Assembly: GCA_019414725.1 (NCBI GenBank)
Contig: DXLM01000016.1
Span: 1-46,381, forward strand
From: Bacteroides sp.
GTDB lineage: Bacteria > Bacteroidota > Bacteroidia > Bacteroidales > Bacteroidaceae
Direction of reading: 5' to 3'
DNA: 46,381 nucleotides
Both the position numbers and the translations under genes were made by a program. Below, piece after piece: positions 24,289 through 33,363 of this stretch (positions are counted from its first letter, which is position 1; each line of letters opens with the position of its first letter). A model generated the notes under the pieces. That model had not been told where the DNA came from, searched no databases, and worked only from the letters and a program-made list of their open reading frames with translations.

Positions 24289-25371
24289 ATGGAGAAATCA
24301 GCCAAAATTTATATAGCAGGGCACCACGGACTCGTGGGCTCCGCTATTTGGCGTAACCTGCAAGAAAAGGGCTACACCAACCTGACCGGCAGAAGCCACA
24401 AGGAACTGGACTTGCTGGACGGAGTTGCCGTAAAGGACTTCTTTGACCAAGAAAGACCGGAATATGTAATCCTTGCCGCCGCCCACGTGGGAGGTATCAT
24501 GGCAAACAGCACATACAGGGCGGACTTTATCTACAAGAACCTGCAAATACAACAGAACGTGATAGGGGAAAGCTTCCGTCACGGAGTGAAGAAATTATTG
24601 TTTCTGGGAAGTACCTGCATTTATCCCAGAGATGCACAGCAGCCGATGAAGGAGGATGCTCTCCTCACCTCCCCACTGGAATATACGAATGAGCCATACG
24701 CCATCGCCAAAATAGCGGGGCTGAAAATGTGCGAGAGTTTCAACCTGCAATATGGTACCAACTATATCGCTGTAATGCCTACGAACCTGTATGGCCCCAA
24801 TGATAACTTTGATTTGGAACGCAGCCATGTGCTGCCTGCCATGATCAGGAAAATACATCTTGCCAAATGCTTGAATGAGGGTGACTGGGAGAACATACGC
24901 TATGATCTGGATATGCGCCCGGTGGAAGGTATAAACGGGGAGAGCAGAACAGAGGAGATACTGGCTGTCCTGAAAAACTACGGCATCAGCAAGGACGGGG
25001 TGGAACTGTGGGGAACAGGCACGCCGCTGCGCGAATTCTTATGGAGTGAGGAGATGGCGGATGCCAGTGTTTTCATCATGGAGCATGTGGACTTTAAAGA
25101 TACTTACCGTCCCGGCACAAAAGAGATACGCAACTGCCACATCAACATCGGCACGGGAAAGGAAATATCCATCGCCGACCTGGCTCATCTGATAGTAAAG
25201 GAAACGGGATATAAAGGCAGCATTACATTCAATCCGGAGAAACCGGACGGAACCATGCGCAAACTGACTGATGTGACCAAATTGCATGAACTGGGATGGC
25301 ATCACAAAATAGACATAGAGGAAGGGGTGCACAAGATGTACCAATGGTATCTGGAATATAAAAAGAAATAA
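24289..25371 (+). CDS. fcl: GDP-L-fucose synthase
   Basis: A 360-residue epimerase/reductase that turns GDP-4-keto-6-deoxymannose into GDP-L-fucose with NADPH. The N-terminal loop is AGHHGLVGSAIW, the catalytic section has LGSTCIYPRDAQQPMKEDAL and NEPYAIAKIAG (Tyr-x3-Lys), and NLYGPNDNFD and the GTGTPLREFLW stretch are conserved. It is about 40 residues longer than the E. coli enzyme, with an insert near 205-245 seen in Bacteroides-type proteins. It works directly after gmd, so the capsule probably contains L-fucose or a derivative. Confidence 0.96.
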   Translation: MEKSAKIYIAGHHGLVGSAIWRNLQEKGYTNLTGRSHKELDLLDGVAVKDFFDQERPEYVILAAAHVGGIMANSTYRADFIYKNLQIQQNVIGESFRHGVKKLLFLGSTCIYPRDAQQPMKEDALLTSPLEYTNEPYAIAKIAGLKMCESFNLQYGTNYIAVMPTNLYGPNDNFDLERSHVLPAMIRKIHLAKCLNEGDWENIRYDLDMRPVEGINGESRTEEILAVLKNYGISKDGVELWGTGTPLREFLWSEEMADASVFIMEHVDFKDTYRPGTKEIRNCHINIGTGKEISIADLAHLIVKETGYKGSITFNPEKPDGTMRKLTDVTKLHELGWHHKIDIEEGVHKMYQWYLEYKKK

Positions 25372-25385
25372 AGAGCATACGTGTT

Positions 25386-26429
25386 ATGGAAACTCATATC
25401 GTTATCATGGCAGGCGGCATAGGAAGCCGCTTCTGGCCCATGAGTACGCCGGAATGTCCCAAACAGTTCATTGATGTGACGGGATGTGGCAAAAGCCTGA
25501 TACAACTGACAGTGGAACGCTTTCAAGGGTTGTGCATTCCGGATAATATATGGATAGTGACTTCGGATAAGTATAAGGAAACGGTAAGGAAACAATTGCC
25601 ATCCGTGCCGCCTCATCATATACTGACGGAGCCGGTTGCACGTAACACGGCCCCCTGCATCACATACGCTTGCTGGAAAATCAAGAAACACCACCCGCAC
25701 GCCAATATCGTAGTGACTCCTGCGGATGCATTGGTTATCAATACGGATGAATTCCGCCGGGTGATAGCCAAGGCACTGCTGATGACAGATCAAAGCAAGG
25801 CCATTGTAACCATAGGTATCAGACCTTGCCGCCCGGAAACGGGATACGGATATATAGCCGCGGGAGAAGAGGTGGATCAGGATATACGGAAAGTGGATGA
25901 ATTCAAAGAGAAACCGGACTTGAAAACGGCACGGCACTATGTGGACGCCGGGAATTATTTCTGGAATGCAGGGATCTTTGTATGGAATGTAAAGACCATA
26001 GAAGAGGCTATACGCCGTTATGCACCGGGCATTGCCGAGGTGTTCGACAGGATTTATCCGGAGTTCTATACCGAAAGAGAGAAAGAAACCATAGAAGAGC
26101 TGTTCCCTGCTTGTGAAAGTATATCCATAGATTATGCCGTAATGGAAAAAGCGGAACGGATTTATGTATTGCCGGCAGAGTTCGGATGGTCTGATCTGGG
26201 TAGCTGGGGCTCATTGCATTCCTTGCTGCCCAAAGATGAACGGAACAATGCCGTTGTAGGCGAGAATGTCCGAATGTATGAATGCAATAACTGCATTGTA
26301 CACACACCGCATTTGAAACAGGCGGTAATACAAGGACTGGACGGGTATATCATAGCCGAGAAAGAGGGAACCCTGCTGATATGCAGACTGGCAGAGGAGC
26401 AGTGTATTAAAGAATTTTCGAAAGCATAA
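25386..26429 (+). CDS. manC: Mannose-1-phosphate guanylyltransferase
   Basis: A 347-residue nucleotidyltransferase that makes GDP-mannose from GTP and mannose-1-phosphate. The start has IMAGGIGSRFWPMSTPECPK (pyrophosphorylase signature), followed by TEPVARNTAPCITYA, VTPADALV, GIRPCRPETGYGYI, VDEFKEKPD and NYFWNAGIFVW. It is the single-domain form; the C-terminal phosphomannose isomerase domain of many ManC proteins is absent. No phosphomannomutase is in the window, so mannose-1-phosphate must come from genes elsewhere. It supplies the substrate for the two genes upstream. Confidence 0.94.
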   Translation: METHIVIMAGGIGSRFWPMSTPECPKQFIDVTGCGKSLIQLTVERFQGLCIPDNIWIVTSDKYKETVRKQLPSVPPHHILTEPVARNTAPCITYACWKIKKHHPHANIVVTPADALVINTDEFRRVIAKALLMTDQSKAIVTIGIRPCRPETGYGYIAAGEEVDQDIRKVDEFKEKPDLKTARHYVDAGNYFWNAGIFVWNVKTIEEAIRRYAPGIAEVFDRIYPEFYTEREKETIEELFPACESISIDYAVMEKAERIYVLPAEFGWSDLGSWGSLHSLLPKDERNNAVVGENVRMYECNNCIVHTPHLKQAVIQGLDGYIIAEKEGTLLICRLAEEQCIKEFSKA

Positions 26430-26432
26430 GGA

Positions 26433-26861
26433 ATGATTATAGCAGTTGACTTTGACGGCACAATAGTGGAGCATAAATATCCCGAAATAGGCAGGGAACT
26501 ACCCTTTGCCATAGAAACGCTGAAAAAACTACAACAGGAACGGCATCGCCTTATTCTGTGGAGTGTGCGGGAAGGTAAATTATTACAGGAGGCCGTGGAT
26601 TTCTGCCGGGAGCGTGGACTGGAGTTTTATGCCGTAAACAGCAATTATGCGGAAGAAACCCTGGAAAGCAATCATTACTCCAGAAAACTGAAGGCGGATT
26701 TGTTTATTGATGACCGTAATCTGGGAGGACTGCCCGAATGGGGGATGATTTACAGAATGATCCATGACAAATGGGGATACGAAGATATTTATCAAAGTTC
26801 AGGTAATAAAGAAGAGACTAAAAAGCGAAGCTTTTGGAAGATACTTTTTTCCAAGATGTAG
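26433..26861 (+). CDS. Small HAD-superfamily-like hydrolase
   Basis: A 142-residue protein starting 3 bp after the manC stop. The N-terminal IIAVDFDGTIVEHKYPEIG has the HAD motif I (DFDGT), RLILWSVREGKLLQEAVDF holds the motif II region, and KADLFIDDRNLGG is motif IV-like. No cap domain is present, so it belongs with minimal HAD proteins found at the ends of Bacteroides sugar operons. It could dephosphorylate a sugar or nucleotide, but the substrate is unknown. The C-terminus is basic (KEETKKRSFWKILFSKM). It is the last gene before the terminator. Confidence 0.8.
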   Translation: MIIAVDFDGTIVEHKYPEIGRELPFAIETLKKLQQERHRLILWSVREGKLLQEAVDFCRERGLEFYAVNSNYAEETLESNHYSRKLKADLFIDDRNLGGLPEWGMIYRMIHDKWGYEDIYQSSGNKEETKKRSFWKILFSKM

Positions 26862-26972
26862 AATCTCCGCTTCCTAATGTAGTGATACAGGCGGAAGCCC
26901 ATAAGAAAACTAATGTTAGATCAGAGGTAAGTACTGTTATCAGCGGATAACGGGAACTTACGAAACAGTGTT

Positions 26973-27012
26973 GGTGATACCCGCCTGGGAAGGTAGGTAT
27001 CACCTTTTTTTT
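26973..27012 (+). terminator. Terminator of the capsule operon
   Basis: GGTGATACC (26973-26981) pairs perfectly with GGTATCACC (26996-27004), followed at once by eight T residues. This is a textbook intrinsic terminator about 110 bp after the HAD-like gene and just before the end of the convergent GH78 gene. Confidence 0.9.
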
Positions 27013-27023
27013 GATCTATTCCA

Positions 27024-29168
27024 TCAGTATTTGAAGACTTGTTCTTCTCCGGGTTCTATGGTCATGGCTTTCATTCCTTTCCGGGTTGGAATGTTCAGCA
27101 CTCCCTTTCCGCCGTCGGACTTGATACGGATCTCTTTCTTATCCATATAGATATGGATATTGCCGTATGGAGTGGGCACGGTTCCTTCCATCCATTTCAA
27201 GCCGCCCAGACAAGGGGTGACGGAGTATTCCTCGTAACCGGGTTTGGTGGGTTTTACTCCCAGATAGTATTTGCCCAGCAAATAGATGGGGCTGGCTCCC
27301 CATGCATGGCAGAGGCTTTTGCCGTATGGACGTCCGTACATGGCCAGATGCCGGGTACCTGTTTCTTCGGGATTGTATTTCTCCCAGAAACTGGTAGCTC
27401 CTTCTTTCAACATACCGCCCCAATAGGCTTTCATTTCTTTCATCACCGATTCTTGTTCGCCCAAGGCGCACAGTGCTTCCAGTTCATAGAAACGCATATA
27501 AGGAGTGGTGATTTTCAAAATACTGTCATTCTGCAATACGGTGTGTTTGATGGTCTGCTGTTTATCGGCATTCAGATAATTGAAGAAGACAGAGAACATA
27601 TTGGCGTAGCGGGTAACGGACTCACTCTGCTTGCCCTGAACGCGGTTGTGTACCATCGCCTGTTTCTGCTCATTCCAGAAAGCGGGTTCCAGCTTGGAAC
27701 GTAAAGCGGAAGCCAGTTTCTCATACTTGGTTTTGTCTGCCGTATTGCCGGCCAGACCGGCACAAAGCGCCATGGTTTCCAAACTTTTGCAGAACAAGAC
27801 TTGCTCAAAGGAGAGTTCTCCTTTCTTGTCCAGATAACCGTCTGCCCAGTCTACGAATACCCAGTCACCGGTCATGCCTTCCACCATACCGTTGGCATTG
27901 GTGCGTCCCAATACATAGTCCATCATGCTTTGCATACGCGGATAGAGTTGGGTTACAAAGTCTTTGTCACCGGAATACATGTAGTAATCGTAAATACTGA
28001 GGAACCAATAGAAGGTGTAGTCCATAATGGTATTGCTGTGGCTGGTCACAGGGTCTTTTCCGCGAAGCAGCCAGATGGTACGCTTCACGGTTTCATTATC
28101 GAAGAACAGATAGTAGTTCATCAGGTAGCTCTGGATGGCATCGCCACTCCATACCCAACGGTCGCGCTTGATGCCGTCGATAAAGAATTCACGGGTAGTA
28201 AGGTGCATGGTGTATGCTCCTACTTCCCAGATGCGGTTCAGTTCTTCGTCATTGCATTTGAATGAGCCCCGGTACTCTTCGGGCAGGTATTCGTATTGCA
28301 TGGAAACGTCCTGTATCGTTACTCCCGGATCGCAAGTGACATAGACATAACGGAAGGCCTTGCTGTTGTCCAACGTGTATTCATCGTATAGTTTCCGTGT
28401 ATTCCGGATGGCCAGATCGGTTATCTGCCCCGGCTCTGCCAGCAATTTGTCCAATGTTTCGCAATATTCCGTATCCAAGGCTTCTTCAGGACTTTCACCG
28501 TAATAGATATGGATCGTTCCTTTTCCCTTTACCTCTTTCAGAGTGATATAACCAAAGGTTTCTTTTCCGAAGTCGTACAATACCCCTTCTTTCCGGGGAG
28601 TGGAGGAAACTGCTTTCATCGGTTTTCTGGCCAATGAAAACTTGGAAGGCAGTTGGGTGGCTCCGTCAAAGTTCCAACACCCTGCATCCATATAAACGGT
28701 GGCAGAAGTATCACTGGCTTTTCCGCTTTCGTCTATCCATTCCTTGTCTTCGTAGGTTACTTTCCAGGTCTTGTCCGTATTTACGGTTTTTCCTTTCACG
28801 TAAATAGTGGGGGGAGTGGACTGATTCCACACTTTGATGTTCAGACTGTGTTTTCCTGCGGGGAGTTTCAAGGTGGAGGGCATACCGAATTGCAGTTTGC
28901 CGTCCAATTTCACATTGTATTTTCCTTCGGCGGCAATGAAGATTTCTTCCGGTTCCGCCAGATCCAATTTCTTGCTGAATTCCACTACCACATAATGGCT
29001 GTCCGTTTTCCAGAAGGGAGGGAAAAAAGCACCGCGTTCCGTACGGCGGTTGTTCATCCGGTTGCCCAGCCATATCTCATAATCACCCGGATACCAGATC
29101 CAGGTCTGGGCGGAGGCGGCAGCACTCAATGCAAGTGCTCCGACTAAAGTGGCAAGTTTGTTTTTCAT
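27024..29168 (-). CDS. GH78-like alpha-L-rhamnosidase
   Basis: A 714-residue secreted enzyme with a signal peptide ending near SAAASAQ. A beta-sandwich part (about 25-290) precedes the (alpha/alpha)6 barrel typical of GH78, with FFIDGIKRDRWVWSGDAIQS (acidic catalytic region), GDWVFVDWAD and the GATSFWEKYN section, followed by SLCHAWGASPIYLLGKYYLG and a C-terminal beta domain. Inverting release of L-rhamnose is expected. It is third in the operon GH127-GH141-GH78 with a 14-bp gap. The same three families in the same order occur in the RG-II loci of B. thetaiotaomicron (BT1001-BT1003, from memory). That points to rhamnose in an RG-II side chain. Confidence 0.85.
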   Translation of the reverse strand: MKNKLATLVGALALSAAASAQTWIWYPGDYEIWLGNRMNNRRTERGAFFPPFWKTDSHYVVVEFSKKLDLAEPEEIFIAAEGKYNVKLDGKLQFGMPSTLKLPAGKHSLNIKVWNQSTPPTIYVKGKTVNTDKTWKVTYEDKEWIDESGKASDTSATVYMDAGCWNFDGATQLPSKFSLARKPMKAVSSTPRKEGVLYDFGKETFGYITLKEVKGKGTIHIYYGESPEEALDTEYCETLDKLLAEPGQITDLAIRNTRKLYDEYTLDNSKAFRYVYVTCDPGVTIQDVSMQYEYLPEEYRGSFKCNDEELNRIWEVGAYTMHLTTREFFIDGIKRDRWVWSGDAIQSYLMNYYLFFDNETVKRTIWLLRGKDPVTSHSNTIMDYTFYWFLSIYDYYMYSGDKDFVTQLYPRMQSMMDYVLGRTNANGMVEGMTGDWVFVDWADGYLDKKGELSFEQVLFCKSLETMALCAGLAGNTADKTKYEKLASALRSKLEPAFWNEQKQAMVHNRVQGKQSESVTRYANMFSVFFNYLNADKQQTIKHTVLQNDSILKITTPYMRFYELEALCALGEQESVMKEMKAYWGGMLKEGATSFWEKYNPEETGTRHLAMYGRPYGKSLCHAWGASPIYLLGKYYLGVKPTKPGYEEYSVTPCLGGLKWMEGTVPTPYGNIHIYMDKKEIRIKSDGGKGVLNIPTRKGMKAMTIEPGEEQVFKY

Positions 29169-29182
29169 AATGGTATCACGTT

Positions 29183-31006
29183 TTATTTTTCCTTCAAATA
29201 GCTATATTCTTTGGGCAGTCCGGCATTTGCCTTGATGCTGTCGTTCACCATCGGACCATTGTTTTCCCATGTATTGCCCGGACCGTTGGCGTTCTTCAGG
29301 AACTTCTCTCCTTCCGTCCAGTTGTCCTTGACGGTGATAAATGAAGATCCTTCGTCGGTGTAAAGATAGAACCAATGATTGGGATCGTGTGCATAACCGG
29401 GTGAAAATATGTCGGAAACGCAATTTTCCGTAATCCGGCTATGGGGTTGTGAACCTAATGTATAAATACCGGCTACATCATACATGTGCTTGGCATAGTG
29501 ATGAATCAGGTTGGCGTGCACGCGGTTATTGCGCATACAGTTTACCGTACGTGTCCACCCCCATCCCAGACTGATGCCCGAATAGGATACATCACTGATT
29601 TCATTGTGCTCGATATTGATATCACTGACATAACCGGCGCAAATGCCCAAAGTGCCCCAGTCTTCATTGGTCACATCGTTGATGTAGTTGTTGGAAATGG
29701 TCAGTCCGGTACAGACCTCACGACGGTCGGCAGGATCGTATGGAAGATGTGTTTCGTGAGCGGCAGGGCTGAAACTGCCCGCTACAATACCGTTCCCGGC
29801 AATATCACGGAACAGACAGCCGTTTATATGTCCTCCATCGGTGGCCCATTCATAATCAATGCCTGTAGAGCCCAAATGCTGGAAACGGCACTTCTCGAAA
29901 TCAATATCCCAGGCAGCCTTGACTACGACTGCCGATGCCGGACGGCCCAACCAACCTTGATTATCCAGTTTATGATTGTTCTTACGAATCATGGAAGGAC
30001 GGATTTTATATCCGTCTGTCATATACATACCTGCCTGAAGAGGAACATGACCTTGCAAAGAGGGACGCATCCAGGTGGTATATTGGAAAGCAATATTGTC
30101 AAAACGGATGTGCTTTACCGGACGGTCTATCGTTCCTTCCACCCATACCAACGTTTCGATGCCGGGAACTACGGCTTTGCTTATCTTCTCTCCTTTCCGA
30201 GGATAATAATATATTTTACGGCTTTCAATGTCGTGATACCACTCGCCGGGTTCATCCAGCAATTCCATGGCATTGGTCAGATAGAAAGCCGAGTTGTGAC
30301 CATCCTTGGTCACCATAGGACGCGGCCACGGGTGTTCGAACTGGATGCGGCTTTCAGGATGATGGAAACGCACGGCGGCACTGTCTCCCTGTATTTCGAC
30401 CGACTTGATACGGAGATTTGCCACACACCACATTTCATGAAGGACCATTTCGGCATATCGGGCCTTCTGTATTTTCTTTACAGCAGCGGCAGGTACCCAC
30501 AGTATTTCGTTTTGGGGGTCGTTGTTGATGATGCGGTACATCTTTTCAAAGTCTGCCACATCCCTTGCACGAACAGCCTTTTGCCCATTGATCCACAGTT
30601 GCCGGAAATCCAGCGGACGCCCGTTAAACATAGGAACATCGGCTACCCACAACTTTCCTTGCTTCTTCCAGTTCCTGATTTCCACCCCACCATTCAGAAC
30701 GGCATTTCCATCCGAAGTGATGACGGTAGGTGAAGCTTCCGTCCCGCTGTCCTCCGGACGGATAAAGACGGGTTCGTACAGATGGTAGTCACCTGCCTCC
30801 AGATGGATGGTGATGCCACCTTTTACACTTTCATCATTAAGACGACGAAGTTCCCTTGCCTGACGCAATGCGGCTGTAAGGGTGGCTTTCGGAGAGTCTT
30901 TGGTACCCGGATTCCGGTCATTGCCTTCCGGAGATACGAACAAATCGGCTGCTGACAGTGTACAAGCTATCAGCAGCGCAGTAGTGGTTATGAATATTTT
31001 TTTCAT
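29183..31006 (-). CDS. GH141-like parallel beta-helix hydrolase (alpha-L-fucosidase type)
   Basis: A 607-residue secreted protein with a signal peptide of about 20 residues. DLFVSPEGNDRNPGTKDSPK is the usual start of right-handed beta-helix glycosidases. Repeated turns such as NNYINDVTNEDWGTLGI, IEHNEISDVSYSGISLGWGW and RVHANLIHHYAKHMYDVAGI build the helix. Overall build and neighbours fit GH141, whose studied RG-II member (BT1002) removes L-fucose from side chain A. It lies between GH127 and GH78 genes with short gaps. Substrate assignment is by family and context; other beta-helix activities cannot be excluded. Confidence 0.8.
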   Translation of the reverse strand: MKKIFITTTALLIACTLSAADLFVSPEGNDRNPGTKDSPKATLTAALRQARELRRLNDESVKGGITIHLEAGDYHLYEPVFIRPEDSGTEASPTVITSDGNAVLNGGVEIRNWKKQGKLWVADVPMFNGRPLDFRQLWINGQKAVRARDVADFEKMYRIINNDPQNEILWVPAAAVKKIQKARYAEMVLHEMWCVANLRIKSVEIQGDSAAVRFHHPESRIQFEHPWPRPMVTKDGHNSAFYLTNAMELLDEPGEWYHDIESRKIYYYPRKGEKISKAVVPGIETLVWVEGTIDRPVKHIRFDNIAFQYTTWMRPSLQGHVPLQAGMYMTDGYKIRPSMIRKNNHKLDNQGWLGRPASAVVVKAAWDIDFEKCRFQHLGSTGIDYEWATDGGHINGCLFRDIAGNGIVAGSFSPAAHETHLPYDPADRREVCTGLTISNNYINDVTNEDWGTLGICAGYVSDINIEHNEISDVSYSGISLGWGWTRTVNCMRNNRVHANLIHHYAKHMYDVAGIYTLGSQPHSRITENCVSDIFSPGYAHDPNHWFYLYTDEGSSFITVKDNWTEGEKFLKNANGPGNTWENNGPMVNDSIKANAGLPKEYSYLKEK

Positions 31007-31030
31007 TTGTAAATCATTAGGAGTAAGTGG

Positions 31031-33136
31031 TTAGTGATTAGTCCGTGCCAAAGGCATCCATACCGTCATTTCAGCCTTTCCGCGGTTTCCCCATGCATAA
31101 TAAGGAATCAGACGGATATGGACCGGTTTGTCGGCCTTTCCTACCTCGCGGTACAAGGTATCTTTCCATGATACTTCATCGACCAGACGGGCAGTACCAT
31201 CCAATGCGACAATCGGACTGCCTTCGATGGTTATTTTTTTCGGAGTCAACCGGATATCGGCAGGTATCAGCACATTGTCTATCTTATGCCCGCCTTCTAT
31301 ATCCATACTTTCCAGACAGTAGACCAACGGCCCACGTTTCACCACTACCTGGTTACGGATTTCTTCGGCCAACGGATTTGCTTCCAGCAATTTTACAGGC
31401 ATATCCATCACCCATTCCACACAATCCCCTTTCTTCCAGATGCGGTTTACCTCGGCGTATGTATTCGCTTTCCAGGTTCCTTGCACCGGTTCGCCATTTA
31501 CCTTCAAAGTTGCCTTCTCGCACCAGTCAGGAACACGGAGGAACAAAGAAAACGCTTTCTTCTTTGACGGTTTCGGAGCTTCGGTAACAGTCAGCTTCAC
31601 AGCACCTTCCCACGGATACTCCGTTTCTTGCACCAGCCCGATCTTTCCCGTTTCCTTCAAAGTTGTAGCCAGTGTATTCGCTCCATACAAATTGCAATAT
31701 ACCGCATTCGGAGTCACCGTATAAGCATAGTTCTGGGCTTGACAAACGGTGCGCAGCGTATTAGGCGGACAACAGAAGCAGCTGATATACTCGGTACGTT
31801 CTTTAGGCCAGCGAAGTGTGTATGGCAAATCCGCACTGATGCGCAACGGGTTGGTATAGAAATATTTCTTTCCATCCAGACTGACACCACTCAACACACT
31901 GTTGTAAAGGGCGGTTTCCACAATATCCGCATATTTGGCATCGCCCGTCACTTCCAGCATACGCCAGTTGAAAAGCATATTGCCGATATTGGCACAGGTC
32001 TCGTTATGCGCCGTACTATTAGGCAACTGATAAGGACGGCCATAGCTTTGGTGTACTTTCTGAATGCTGTCCGGCTCATAGCAGGTTCCATCCGGCGAAG
32101 TGCCGTCATACAGCGCACCGCACGCTCCTGTAACATACATCTTGCGGGTCACAATGTCTTTCCAGATGCTGGTCAGGTTTTTCATCAGTTGGTCTTCTCC
32201 TGTTTCGGCATACACATCGGTCACACCGGCATACAGGTAATTGGAACGCACGGCATGTCCCATCGCATTGTATTGCTGACGGAACGGAATACGGTCCTGA
32301 TTATCATCGGTGCCGTTTTCCACCATACCACGGATATCAATCAGATTCTTGGAAAGTTCCAGATAACGGGGATTCCCTGTAGCACGGTACATTTCCACCA
32401 CACCCATATAATGGGAGGGACAAATGGCATTTCTTGCCAGTTCCGCAGAAGCGGTTTCATAGAAATGACAGAGGAAGTCCGTCGCTTTTACGGCAGCATC
32501 GAATAAAGTAGTCTTTCCGGTGGCACGACGATGAATGATACCTGCCATCATCAGATGCCCCAAATTGTAGGTCTCAAAATTCAGACGATTGGCAAATGCA
32601 CCTTTCTCGTCCTCACCGCCTACTTTGGTGCCAATTACCGTCTGTTGCTGTTTGTCCGAATGAGTGTCAATCCCCTTATTCTTTTCCTCGATGATGACAG
32701 GGGTATGGATGTAACCGTCCGCACGCTGGGCTTTCACCACATGTTCAATGAAGTGGTCCATCAGTTTATCCAATTCGGGATCTTTCGTGACGGCATACAC
32801 GGAAGCCACCCCTTCCATCCATTTATACATATCACCGTCATGAAAGGGAGGTCCCCAATGTTCGCCCTCGCAAACACCGGCAGCTATTTCAAAGTTACGG
32901 AAGCCATGCGAAACATCGGGATTGTTCCATGTGTCCCACATACTTTGCAAGGAGGTATGGCTATATACATTGAAACGGTCGCCCCAAAAGCCATCTGTCC
33001 AATGCACGGCACCTAATTCCGTATTGGCCATCTTGGCAAAACGACTTTGGCTCATATCCGTCAGCCCGCCCGACTGGGCAAATGCTCCCGTAGTTACTCC
33101 GGAAGCCAGTAAAAGTAGTAGTCTAATGCTTTTCAT
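31031..33136 (-). CDS. GH127 family glycosidase
   Basis: A 701-residue secreted enzyme with a signal peptide ending near AFAQ. It has the (alpha/alpha)6 barrel of GH127 (WTDGFWGDRFNVYSH, KAQRADGYIHTP, NLGHLMMAGI). The zinc site of the family is intact: Glu379 and Cys381 in HNETCANIG and Cys453, Cys455, Cys456 in ISCFCCPPN, where the middle Cys is the expected nucleophile. Family members are beta-L-arabinofuranosidases, and the RG-II member BT1003 is reported to act on aceric acid in chain B. As first gene of the operon with GH141 and GH78, the aceric-acid role is plausible but unproven. Confidence 0.88.
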   Translation of the reverse strand: MKSIRLLLLLASGVTTGAFAQSGGLTDMSQSRFAKMANTELGAVHWTDGFWGDRFNVYSHTSLQSMWDTWNNPDVSHGFRNFEIAAGVCEGEHWGPPFHDGDMYKWMEGVASVYAVTKDPELDKLMDHFIEHVVKAQRADGYIHTPVIIEEKNKGIDTHSDKQQQTVIGTKVGGEDEKGAFANRLNFETYNLGHLMMAGIIHRRATGKTTLFDAAVKATDFLCHFYETASAELARNAICPSHYMGVVEMYRATGNPRYLELSKNLIDIRGMVENGTDDNQDRIPFRQQYNAMGHAVRSNYLYAGVTDVYAETGEDQLMKNLTSIWKDIVTRKMYVTGACGALYDGTSPDGTCYEPDSIQKVHQSYGRPYQLPNSTAHNETCANIGNMLFNWRMLEVTGDAKYADIVETALYNSVLSGVSLDGKKYFYTNPLRISADLPYTLRWPKERTEYISCFCCPPNTLRTVCQAQNYAYTVTPNAVYCNLYGANTLATTLKETGKIGLVQETEYPWEGAVKLTVTEAPKPSKKKAFSLFLRVPDWCEKATLKVNGEPVQGTWKANTYAEVNRIWKKGDCVEWVMDMPVKLLEANPLAEEIRNQVVVKRGPLVYCLESMDIEGGHKIDNVLIPADIRLTPKKITIEGSPIVALDGTARLVDEVSWKDTLYREVGKADKPVHIRLIPYYAWGNRGKAEMTVWMPLARTNH

Positions 33137-33160
33137 AATAATCTGTCACTTATTCTTTTC

Positions 33161-33200
33161 TTTATAAAGGGAGGACGATAATAAGAAACGTTTGTACTCT
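33161..33200 (-). promoter_or_regulatory. Conserved upstream block of the GH127 operon
   Basis: Starting 25 bp before the GH127 start codon, this block aligns with 42671-42710 in front of the GH95 gene. Shared on the + strand are TTTAT, AAAGGGAG, ACGA, a purine-rich stretch and TGTACTCT, about three quarters of positions overall with two 1-base gaps. No standard -33/-7 pair is visible. It may be an activator site, promoter or shared leader. Confidence 0.55.
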
Positions 33201-33270
33201 ATTTATAATTATTTCATATTCTGTATCTTTAGAAAGAGCTTTCATTGGCGGATAATGGGAGTCTGTTTTC

Positions 33271-33314
33271 AAAAAAACGGGTATCTGATTTTTATTTCAG
33301 ACACCCGTTTTTTT
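33271..33314 (-). terminator. Terminator after the GH78-sialidase fusion gene
   Basis: Arms of 18 bases (33271-33288 and 33297-33314) pair with a single non-Watson-Crick position, which is a G-U pair in the minus-strand RNA. Seven T residues end the arm on either strand. It lies 50 bp after the stop of the GH78-sialidase fusion and separates the two hydrolase operons. Confidence 0.85.
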
Positions 33315-33363
33315 CAAATTCTCCAATACTCTCTATCAAAGAATTCCTTTATCCACAATCGTA

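Noticed and set aside
29486..30733. 415-codon + strand frame opposite the GH141 gene
   Set aside because: Long antisense frames are common in these GC-balanced hydrolase genes; the translated text has no family features and the minus strand gene is clear.
31628..32506. 292-codon + strand frame opposite the GH127 gene
   Set aside because: Shadow of the GH127 gene, whose zinc site and signal peptide are intact on the other strand.
26944..33265. GCGGATAAyGGGA seen at about 26943 and 33248
   Set aside because: Only 12-13 bases and no shared surroundings; both happen to lie near terminators, but this is not enough for a repeat family.
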